Positions 12,530 to 19,100 of a stretch of DNA of 24,963 nucleotides are shown piece by piece. Source of the stretch: a virus; the IMG/VR virus record IMGVR_UViG_3300029448_000407, positions 1 through 24,963 of that record; one strand, written 5' to 3'. Both the position numbers and the translations under genes were made by a program. Numbering within the stretch: position 1 is the first letter of the stretch; each line of letters begins with the position of its first letter. The notes under the pieces are model-generated. The model was given only the letters and a program-made list of their open reading frames with translations, had not been told where the DNA came from and ran no database searches.

Positions 12530-14655
12530 CTAGTCTGTTATCATTTAGTGTATATGGACAATACACTTATGAGTCAGGACAAGACTTGTACCACTTGCAA
12601 ACAAATGCTAACAACTTTGAAGGCGAGCTAGCATACGAGGTTTCAGATGATGGTATTTCTCCCGCAATTGACCTTTCTTTTAATTTTACTTTTTATGGCT
12701 CTACATTCAGTCAAGCGAGGATGGCTACCAATGGATGTCTCCATTTTGGCTCTAGTGGTAGCTATTGCAACGACTATACTCCTGACCCTATTAACGGACA
12801 GCACACTTATACCATATACGCTTTCTGGACTGACCTAATTAGAGACAACAATTCTCGTATGAAGTCTTGGGGAGACTCAAGCAAAATGATCTTTGGCTGG
12901 TATGACCTTAGAGAGTACAACAGGGCATCAGACAATAGTTTTGAAATAATACTTTGGAATAACAACTCGTTTGATCTTCGTTATGGCCATTTAGATATTA
13001 TTAATCATGATGTATTGATAGGAGAAGTAGGATCTAAAAAAGAAGACTCTTACACTTATTACTATCATGATGAATGCAGTACAGGTACAACCAACTCATC
13101 CTCTTGCGTCAATAAAAATTGGAATGCAACATCTATAAATACCACGCTAGAAAATGGTGGATCTTTATATGGTGCAGGAAGTGGCAGCGGTATTGATTGC
13201 AGCAATCCTTTAAATGATTCTAGTTGTAGCGGTTATGCAGATGCTTTATTAACCCAACAATGTAATATAAGCTCTCTTTATAGTGAGTCATGTCCTAACT
13301 ATTGGGACGCATACGATGATCAGCAATGCAATTTAGATCCTCAGTATGGGCCGTTCTGCCCTGGATACAGACAACAAGAAGATGTAGGTTACTTTCAAGA
13401 AGATCAATTTGACTACGGTTACGAAGAAGAAGAACAGTTTGGCTATGAAGAAGAGCCGATGTTTGAAGAATTTGTATTTGAGTTTGATGAACAGCATTTT
13501 GAAGAACAAGAGTTTATGTTTGAAGAAGAAATAATCTTTGAAGAAATGTTTCGTCAAGATGAATTTATAGATCCATTTCCCTTGATACCAGACTTTGAAA
13601 TGCCACGTGAAGAAATATTTATTCCTGTAGAAGATTTAATTATTGAAGAGTTTATTTTCCAAGAAACATTTTTAGTAGAAGACTTTAGAGAGCCTGAAAC
13701 TTTTATTGAGTTAGAAACTATTGAAGAATTAGAAGAATGGTTTGAGGAAGAAACCAGAAGAGAGGAAGAGGTTGCAATATTAGAAGATCCAGAGGAAGAG
13801 TTTATAGAGGAAATTTTTGAAGAAGAAGCCGTTGAGGAAGTTTTTGAAGCTATAGAAGAAAGATTGGCTGAAGCTGAAATAGAAGAAGAAAGAATAGAAA
13901 GAGAAGAGACTATAGAAGAAGATGTATTTGAAGAAGAGTTTCAAGTTGCTGAAAGAGAAAATACAAAAGGTGAAAGCTCAATTAGCAGAGAAGTTGCTCT
14001 TAGGGTGGTTGCATCTACAATAAGAACCGCAAATCAGAGTGTTAGCGGTACTAACGCTGGCAATTCTATACATGCTACAGGCAATAGCGTAGCTGCTGGA
14101 AATGCCGTAAGTAACTCATCTACCGCTGGTTTTAGTACCAGTAGTTCACCCAGCATGTCAGATCAGTTTGCATCATCTACAGCTCAAACCAATCAAGTTC
14201 TTAATATGAGCAGTATGTCTGTATCAGATTCTTCTTTTAGTTCAACAACAGCGGGAACAGAAACGGTAACAACAGAGGTAGCAGTTGCTAACGTAACAAC
14301 AGAAACAACGCAAGATCAGATGGATACATCTATTGCGTCTGTTGATTCTGACTCAGAAACTACCGTTGAAAATATTATTGCTCAAAACTTACAAACAGCT
14401 CAAGAACAAGTTGCAGCTAAACAAGAAGAAACTGGAGAGTATGGTTCAGAAAACGCTATTATAGCGGTTATGGGCTTTTTGCCAGGTTTTAATAGTTACA
14501 GAGCAGTAAACATACCCGAAAAAGAATTTTGGTATGAACCAAAAAGCATTTATACTAATAGCAACCTTTCAGATAATACTGCGGCTTTTTATGGGCTAGC
14601 AGGACAAAGTATAAAAACTTTGACTGAATTAAAACAAATGCAGCCAACTCTTTAG
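12499..14655 (+). CDS. exported multidomain protein: nidogen-like domain, Cys repeats, Glu-rich tract
   Basis: This 718-residue protein starts with a clear signal peptide (RILCYAVASLLSFSVYG, cut near residue 20). Residues about 40-180 resemble a nidogen-like (NIDO) beta domain: FTFYGSTFSQARMATNGC, then IYAFWTDLI, then NSFEIILWNNNSFDLRYG. Residues 234-290 hold three Cys repeats with first Cys at 234, 255 and 277. Residues about 290-487 are extremely Glu/Phe-rich and acidic. Residues 488-648 are Ser/Thr/Ala-rich. The last 70 residues (IIAVMGFLPGFNSYRA, then KEFWYEPKSIYTNSNLSDN) form a conserved-looking tail that I recall from marine phages. It overlaps the Asn/Thr-repeat gene by 31 bases and precedes the lysis cassette. 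Function unknown. Confidence 0.78.
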   Translation: MQKRILCYAVASLLSFSVYGQYTYESGQDLYHLQTNANNFEGELAYEVSDDGISPAIDLSFNFTFYGSTFSQARMATNGCLHFGSSGSYCNDYTPDPINGQHTYTIYAFWTDLIRDNNSRMKSWGDSSKMIFGWYDLREYNRASDNSFEIILWNNNSFDLRYGHLDIINHDVLIGEVGSKKEDSYTYYYHDECSTGTTNSSSCVNKNWNATSINTTLENGGSLYGAGSGSGIDCSNPLNDSSCSGYADALLTQQCNISSLYSESCPNYWDAYDDQQCNLDPQYGPFCPGYRQQEDVGYFQEDQFDYGYEEEEQFGYEEEPMFEEFVFEFDEQHFEEQEFMFEEEIIFEEMFRQDEFIDPFPLIPDFEMPREEIFIPVEDLIIEEFIFQETFLVEDFREPETFIELETIEELEEWFEEETRREEEVAILEDPEEEFIEEIFEEEAVEEVFEAIEERLAEAEIEEERIEREETIEEDVFEEEFQVAERENTKGESSISREVALRVVASTIRTANQSVSGTNAGNSIHATGNSVAAGNAVSNSSTAGFSTSSSPSMSDQFASSTAQTNQVLNMSSMSVSDSSFSSTTAGTETVTTEVAVANVTTETTQDQMDTSIASVDSDSETTVENIIAQNLQTAQEQVAAKQEETGEYGSENAIIAVMGFLPGFNSYRAVNIPEKEFWYEPKSIYTNSNLSDNTAAFYGLAGQSIKTLTELKQMQPTL
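13198..13371 (+). repeat. three tandem Cys repeats of 21-22 residues
   Basis: Within the exported protein, units start at Cys 234, 255 and 277 and read approximately C(S/N)xxxLYxxxCxxYxxAxxxQQ. Each unit has a second Cys 9 or 10 residues after the first, followed by Gly/Asn-Tyr, and ends near Gln-Gln. Later units are closer to each other (NISSLYSESCPNY and NLDPQYGPFCPGY). The layout suggests one disulfide per unit in a short rod. Confidence 0.8.
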
Positions 14656-14664
14656 GAGGTTTAA

Positions 14665-15018
14665 ATGAATTGGTTTGAAAATAAAACAACGCAACTCATA
14701 GCTCTTGTTGGTATTGTTACAACGCTTGCTGGCTTTGGCTATCAAGGCGCTCAATATGTTAACAGATTAGATAACCTAGAAGCTCAAATAGGTGGTATAG
14801 GTGATACCGAACAAAAACAAAAAGTTATTGAAGAAAGATTTGCAGGTATAGAAAAGTCTGTTCAATACTTAGAAAAACAGATAGACGGCATTTCTGTTCC
14901 AGATGTTACTGAAATAAAAACAGATATAGCTACCATTAAAGCTGACATACAATCTCTTAATAAAGAAGTAGATAAAATAGAAGCAAAGATGAATGATAAA
15001 AATCCATTAGCGGGGTAA
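14665..15018 (+). CDS. membrane-anchored coiled-coil protein of the lysis region
   Basis: This 117-residue protein follows a near-perfect AGGAGGT site. One membrane span (LIALVGIVTTLAGFGYQGA, about residues 11-29) is followed by long heptad-rich helices (YVNRLDNLEAQIGGIG, IEKSVQYLEKQIDGIS and IKTDIATIKADIQSLNKEVDKIEAK). There is no enzyme motif. The topology resembles small accessory lysis or i-spanin-like proteins, or a membrane scaffold, but the N-terminus is not a lipoprotein signal. It sits directly before the holin-like gene with two bases between them. A lysis-related role is inferred from position and topology. Confidence 0.7.
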   Translation: MNWFENKTTQLIALVGIVTTLAGFGYQGAQYVNRLDNLEAQIGGIGDTEQKQKVIEERFAGIEKSVQYLEKQIDGISVPDVTEIKTDIATIKADIQSLNKEVDKIEAKMNDKNPLAG

Positions 15019-15020
15019 TT

Positions 15021-15509
15021 ATGAAATTTGGTTTAATTAAAAATGTAGTAGGAGCGCTTGCTCCAACTTTAGGATCAGCATTAGGTGGGCCGTTAGGTGG
15101 ACAAGCAGCATCAGTTATTGCTGGTGTGCTTGGTTGTCAATCAGATCCAAAGTCTATTAATAAGGCTATTCAAGCAGCCACTCCAGAACAAATGCTAGAA
15201 CTTAAAAAAGCTGAACAAGATTTTGAGCTTCAAATGAAAGAGCTAGATGTAGATATATTTAGGCTAGAAACAGTAGAAAAACAAGACGCTAGAAAAACTT
15301 TTAACAAAGATTGGACAGCTAGGATTATGGGTATTGCTGTTGTTGGTGGATTTATGGGCTACATATTTTTAGTAACCTTGCAACCACCTGAGCAAAACTC
15401 TGAAGCTTTAATTAATTTAGTGTTAGGATATTTGGGTGGATTGGCGTCAGCAGTTATATCGTTTTACTTTGGAGCATCCAATACGGGTGATAAAAAAGAT
15501 GGCGAGTAG
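15021..15509 (+). CDS. holin, GTA-type 3TM family
   Basis: This 162-residue protein has an N-terminal Gly/Ala-rich hydrophobic segment (residues 4-38), a charged helical middle (LELKKAEQDFELQMKELDVD), and then two strong membrane spans (about 101-120 and 129-151). The segment DARKTFNKDWTARIMG just before the second hydrophobic region is characteristic of holins of the gene-transfer-agent release family (PF11351, as I recall). Its position two genes upstream of the lysozyme supports a membrane-permeabilising role that lets endolysin reach the periplasm. The end overlaps the next start by 11 bases. A non-holin membrane scaffold is less likely. Confidence 0.8.
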   Translation: MKFGLIKNVVGALAPTLGSALGGPLGGQAASVIAGVLGCQSDPKSINKAIQAATPEQMLELKKAEQDFELQMKELDVDIFRLETVEKQDARKTFNKDWTARIMGIAVVGGFMGYIFLVTLQPPEQNSEALINLVLGYLGGLASAVISFYFGASNTGDKKDGE

Positions 15510-15714
15510 AACTACAGTTCAATCTGTTGCATCAGACTTAAAATCGCATGAAGCAAAATGTGAGGAAAGATGGAAAAGCATATTCAAAGAAACGGCAGAA
15601 ATAAAATCAGAAATGAACGATTTAAACAGAACCCTAAGAATGGCAGTTTTTGGGACTTTCGGTTTTATAGGAACTTTGTTAATCGCTTTTGTAACAATAG
15701 TATTGGGAAATTAA
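15499..15714 (+). CDS. XhlA-like small membrane protein
   Basis: This encodes 71 residues from ATG 15499. An upstream in-frame start at 15436 would add 21 residues lying wholly inside the holin gene and without ribosome-site support, so I prefer 15499. A soluble helical part (SVASDLKSHEAKCEERWKSI, IKSEMNDLNRTLR) is followed by one C-terminal membrane span (VFGTFGFIGTLLIAFVTIVLG). The helix-then-span layout resembles haemolysin XhlA-type accessory lysis proteins. It overlaps the holin upstream and the lysozyme start downstream (TAATG). A supporting role in holin timing or endolysin release is likely. Confidence 0.72.
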   Translation: MASRTTVQSVASDLKSHEAKCEERWKSIFKETAEIKSEMNDLNRTLRMAVFGTFGFIGTLLIAFVTIVLGN

Positions 15715-16160
15715 TGCACACTTCAGACGAAGGCTTCGAGCTTATAAAAAAATTTGAAGGCTGTGAGCTTGAGGCATATAAATGTGCTGCGGGAGTTTGG
15801 ACTATAGGATATGGCCATACCAAAGATGTGCAAGAAGATGATAAGTGGACTGAAGAAAAAGCAGACTTTATGTTATGGCGTGAGCTTGATGATGAGTATG
15901 AACATTATGTTAATTCATTAGTAACTGTTCCGATGAATCAATCCCAATTTGATTCTTTGGTTTCTTGGACATACAACTTAGGACCAAATAATTTAAAAAG
16001 GTCTAGCATGCTTAGAGTTTTAAATGAGGGTAAATACGACGAAGTTCCCGCTCAAATGAAAAGATGGAATAAGGCAAAAGGCAAAGTTTTAGCTGGTCTT
16101 ACAAGAAGAAGAGAAGCTGAAGCTTTGATGTTTGAGGGTAAAATCTGGGAACACATATAA
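15714..16160 (+). CDS. endolysin, GH24 lysozyme
   Basis: This encodes 148 residues from ATG 15714. An upstream in-frame start at 15570 lies entirely in another gene and adds no conserved sequence. KKFEGCELEAYKCAAGVWTI gives the catalytic Glu E15, then C24 at the position often held by Asp, and T30; IGYGHTKDV follows. This E-C-T form occurs in many phage lysozymes with a YxCxAG motif. The later FDSLVSWTYNLGP and LTRRREAEALMF segments are also diagnostic of the family. It hydrolyses peptidoglycan between MurNAc and GlcNAc. There is no signal peptide or SAR segment, so export should depend on the holin. It is the last lysis gene. Confidence 0.9.
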   Translation: MHTSDEGFELIKKFEGCELEAYKCAAGVWTIGYGHTKDVQEDDKWTEEKADFMLWRELDDEYEHYVNSLVTVPMNQSQFDSLVSWTYNLGPNNLKRSSMLRVLNEGKYDEVPAQMKRWNKAKGKVLAGLTRRREAEALMFEGKIWEHI

Positions 16161-16161
16161 A

Positions 16162-18024
16162 ATGGGTTTACAAAAAACATTATTCAAACCAGGAGTAAAT
16201 AGAGAAGGAACTGATTATAGTAATGAGGGTGGTTGGTTTGATATTAATCTTGTAAGATTTAGAAAAGGGTTGCCTGAAAAATTTGGTGGCTGGGTTAAAA
16301 ATACAACTGAATCTTTTTTAGGAACTTGCAGAGCTTTGCATGGCTGGGTGTCATTGGGTGGGCAAAAATTACTAGGTTTGGGAACAACTTGGAAATATTA
16401 CATACAAGAAGGTAATGTTTTTTACGATGTTACACCTATTAGAGCAACAACAACCAACGGTATCACTTTTTCTGCTACAAACGGCAGTTCAATTATAACT
16501 GCTACAGATTCATCTCATGGCGCAGTTATAAACGATTTTGTAACAATAGCTGGCTCAGCTTCTTTAGGGGGTTTAATTACAGCAGATGTTTTAAATCAAG
16601 AATACCAAATAGCAACTGTACCTTCTGCTAACACTTACACTTTTATAGCAAAAGATACTTCAGGTGCTACGGTTACTGCTAACTCAAGCGACTCTGGAAA
16701 TGGTGGCTCGGGAGTAGATGGTGTTTACCAAATTAATGTAGGTTTAGATGATTATGTTCCGTCCACAGGTTGGGGAGCAGGATTTTGGGGCGAAGGTACT
16801 TTTGGTTCAGCTACAGCGCTAGGAGAAACAAACCAGCTTAGATTATGGTCGCATGACCATTTTGGTGAAAACCTTATTATAAATGCTAGAAATAGCGGTA
16901 TTTATAAATGGGTAGAAAACGATGGCGTTTCTACTAGAGCTGTTGCGCTTTCTGGAATATCTGGCGCTAATCTTGTTCCAACCAAAGGTATACAAGTTAT
17001 TACTTCTGAAAAAGATAGACATTTAATTGTTTTGGGCGCTGATCCTATTAGTGGTAGTTCTAGGTCTGGAACAATTGACCCGATGCTAATTGCATTTTCT
17101 GACCAAGAAAATGAATTACAGTTTGAACCTTTAATTACTAATACTGCTGGCTCTTTAAGGCTATCTTCTGGATCTTCTATTATTGGAGCCAATAAATCTC
17201 GTCAAGAAATATTAGTTTGGACTGATACTGCTTTGTACAGCATGCAGTTTGTTGGACCTCCGTTTACTTTTGCTGTTAATTTAATTAATGAAGGAACAGG
17301 ATTGATAGGACCTAAAGCATCTGTAACAGCTCCTTCTGCTGTATTTTGGATGAGCTACAATAATTTTTACGCTTACAATGGTACAGTTCAATCGCTACCT
17401 TGCAGCGTGCAAAATTATATTTTTTCAGATATTAACCTAACTCAATCTTTTAAAATTAACGCTTTTACCATTACCGATAAAAATGAAGTAGGTTGGTTTT
17501 ACTGTTCAGCAGATTCTAGAGAAATTGATAGGTATGTTATTTACAATTATGCAGAACAAACTTGGGTGTATGGTTCTTTAAGCAGAACAGCGTGGTTAGA
17601 CTCTGGTATTGAAAACTTTCCTAGAGCTGTAAGTAGCGGCTATCTTTATGAACAAGAAGTAGGCTTTGACGATGATGGCTCGCCGATGACAAATGTTTTT
17701 ATTGAAAGTTCAGACTTTGATATAGGAGATGGCGAACAATTTAGTTTTATTAGAAGACTAATACCAGACTTTAAATTCTTATCTAATTCTGGCAGCGGAA
17801 AAGTTAATATTGTTGTTAAAACAAGAAACTTTCCAGGTGATTCTTTAACAACAAGAGCAACCAGCTCTATTGGTTCTACAACACAACAAAGCAATATTAG
17901 AGCAAGAGGCCGACAAGCTGTTTTAAGGGTTGAATCAGATGATGATGATACCAGCGGGAACTTAAGCGTTGGTTGGAGATTGGGGGCGACTAGGTTAGAC
18001 GTAAAGACAGACGGTAAGAGATGA
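16162..18024 (+). CDS. large tail-hub-like protein
   Basis: This encodes 620 residues from ATG 16162; a start at 16132 would overlap the lysozyme end and add unconserved residues. It opens GLQKTLFKPGVNREGTDYSN and GGWFDINLVRFRKGLPEKFG, a style I recall from large tail proteins of marine podoviruses and related to P22 gp10-like DNA-stabilisation proteins. It contains GWGAGFWGEGTFG near residue 203 and then repeated beta segments (LRLSSGSSIIGANKSRQEIL, VYNYAEQTWVYG style) suggestive of a beta-propeller. Such proteins form the tail hub between adaptor rings and needle or fibre. The next gene overlaps by 4 bases. The hub role is inferred. Confidence 0.68.
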   Translation: MGLQKTLFKPGVNREGTDYSNEGGWFDINLVRFRKGLPEKFGGWVKNTTESFLGTCRALHGWVSLGGQKLLGLGTTWKYYIQEGNVFYDVTPIRATTTNGITFSATNGSSIITATDSSHGAVINDFVTIAGSASLGGLITADVLNQEYQIATVPSANTYTFIAKDTSGATVTANSSDSGNGGSGVDGVYQINVGLDDYVPSTGWGAGFWGEGTFGSATALGETNQLRLWSHDHFGENLIINARNSGIYKWVENDGVSTRAVALSGISGANLVPTKGIQVITSEKDRHLIVLGADPISGSSRSGTIDPMLIAFSDQENELQFEPLITNTAGSLRLSSGSSIIGANKSRQEILVWTDTALYSMQFVGPPFTFAVNLINEGTGLIGPKASVTAPSAVFWMSYNNFYAYNGTVQSLPCSVQNYIFSDINLTQSFKINAFTITDKNEVGWFYCSADSREIDRYVIYNYAEQTWVYGSLSRTAWLDSGIENFPRAVSSGYLYEQEVGFDDDGSPMTNVFIESSDFDIGDGEQFSFIRRLIPDFKFLSNSGSGKVNIVVKTRNFPGDSLTTRATSSIGSTTQQSNIRARGRQAVLRVESDDDDTSGNLSVGWRLGATRLDVKTDGKR

Positions 18025-18350
18025 GCAAAATACTGCAAACTCAACTTCCGCTAGCTTACGGGGATACAACTTCTGTTGATGTTTTTAATAGACTTGTACG
18101 TATTTTAGAGATAAACTTAGGATCAGTAGACCCTGATAATACTTTACAGTTATCAACTACCGAACGTGACAAATTAAACTTTAATATTGGCACGCTGATC
18201 TTTAATACTACAACTGAAGTGTTGCAAGTATATAACGGGCATAATTTCTTAGATTTAGGAACACCCGCCAATCCTCAAGGATACGAAGCCCAAGGTTTAG
18301 TGGGTAGTATTTCTGTAAAAACAAACGGAAATATTACAATAACCTTGTAA
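18021..18350 (+). CDS. small tail/fibre-associated protein
   Basis: This 109-residue protein starts four bases inside the hub-like gene (ATGA). It begins MSKILQTQLPLAYGDTTSVD with a helix (VFNRLVRILEINLG), then shows TERDKLNFNIGTLIFNTTT and VLQVYNGHNFLDLGTPANPQ strands, and ends SVKTNGNITITL. The IGTLIFNTTTxVLQVYNG pattern is common in fibre-associated beta domains of marine phages as I recall. It would pair with the hub protein. There is no membrane or catalytic motif. Confidence 0.7.
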   Translation: MSKILQTQLPLAYGDTTSVDVFNRLVRILEINLGSVDPDNTLQLSTTERDKLNFNIGTLIFNTTTEVLQVYNGHNFLDLGTPANPQGYEAQGLVGSISVKTNGNITITL

Positions 18351-18366
18351 AGTAATAAGATAACAT

Positions 18367-19098
18367 ATGGAACAAGATATGCTTGCAGAAAAATTAGAAC
18401 AAGAATATCAGCTAAAGAATCTTCTTTTGGCTTATCCTAACGATTGGTTTATTGATAAGAAAACTCTAGAAAAAACAAAACTATCTCTTCCAAACTTATT
18501 AAAATTTTATAAATCAGAAGGCACTCAAAACCCAGACCCTACTTTGGTTCAAAGTATTATTGAAGAAACAGTTAAAGATGTGTACAAGGTTCCTTTGTTT
18601 TCTCAAACATTTTGCAATCTACTAATAGACGAAATGAAAAACTTAGAATCTTTTTACGGGTTTACGCCAAATCCAGATGAGGATAAGTTAAGACAAATAC
18701 CAGAAATAGTATTGCAAGAATGTTGTCTTCCTATATACAATTCTTTATTACAGATAGTTTTTTCAGTTGTTAATCCTATCTTATTAAGCATTTGGAATCG
18801 TCACGTAACAGGCGGAGGCATCCAAATAGCAAATTATAATTTAAAAGACAAAAAACAGGGTGCTTGGCATCACGATTCTAGCGCAGATATAAGCATTGTT
18901 GTTCCTTTAAATACAGGCGAATATGAGGGTGGCGGAACAGAATTTTTAAACCGAGGCATTGTTGATCCCATCCCAACAGGAAATGCTTTGATATTTCCAA
19001 GCTTTACGCATATGCACCGAGGCTTACCAGTAAAAAGTGGCAATCGCTATTTATTGGTTTTTTGGTTAACATGTGATGAAGAAGAGAGTAAAATTTAA
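18367..19098 (+). CDS. Fe(II)/2-oxoglutarate-dependent oxygenase 4 (P4H-like)
   Basis: This 243-residue protein has a C-terminal P4H-like core preceded by about 145 mostly helical residues. GAWHHDSSADISIVVPLNTG gives H168-x-D170, FTHMHRGLPV gives the distal H217, and SGNRYLLVFWL gives R227 for 2-oxoglutarate. GEYEGGGTEFLN is the usual strand between the ligands. The triad is complete and activity is likely. It resembles lysyl/prolyl hydroxylase-type enzymes more than AlkB. Unlike the other three it sits alone between hub and ejection-protein genes, suggesting a virion-protein substrate or a mobile moron gene. Substrate unknown. Confidence 0.82.
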   Translation: MEQDMLAEKLEQEYQLKNLLLAYPNDWFIDKKTLEKTKLSLPNLLKFYKSEGTQNPDPTLVQSIIEETVKDVYKVPLFSQTFCNLLIDEMKNLESFYGFTPNPDEDKLRQIPEIVLQECCLPIYNSLLQIVFSVVNPILLSIWNRHVTGGGIQIANYNLKDKKQGAWHHDSSADISIVVPLNTGEYEGGGTEFLNRGIVDPIPTGNALIFPSFTHMHRGLPVKSGNRYLLVFWLTCDEEESKI

Positions 19099-19100
19099 AT

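Noticed and set aside
13333-13557. Lys/Phe-rich open frame on the - strand opposite the Glu-rich tract
   Set aside because: It is the complement of GAA/GAG codons and has no start signal.
15570-15713. Upstream start giving the lysozyme a 48-residue extension
   Set aside because: The extension is Asn/Arg/Phe-rich noise from another gene's frame; ATG 15714 begins at the normal lysozyme N-terminus and overlaps the previous stop.
16132-16161. Upstream start for the tail-hub-like gene, overlapping the lysozyme
   Set aside because: It adds ten unconserved residues; ATG 16162 directly follows the lysozyme stop and starts the recognisable N-terminus.
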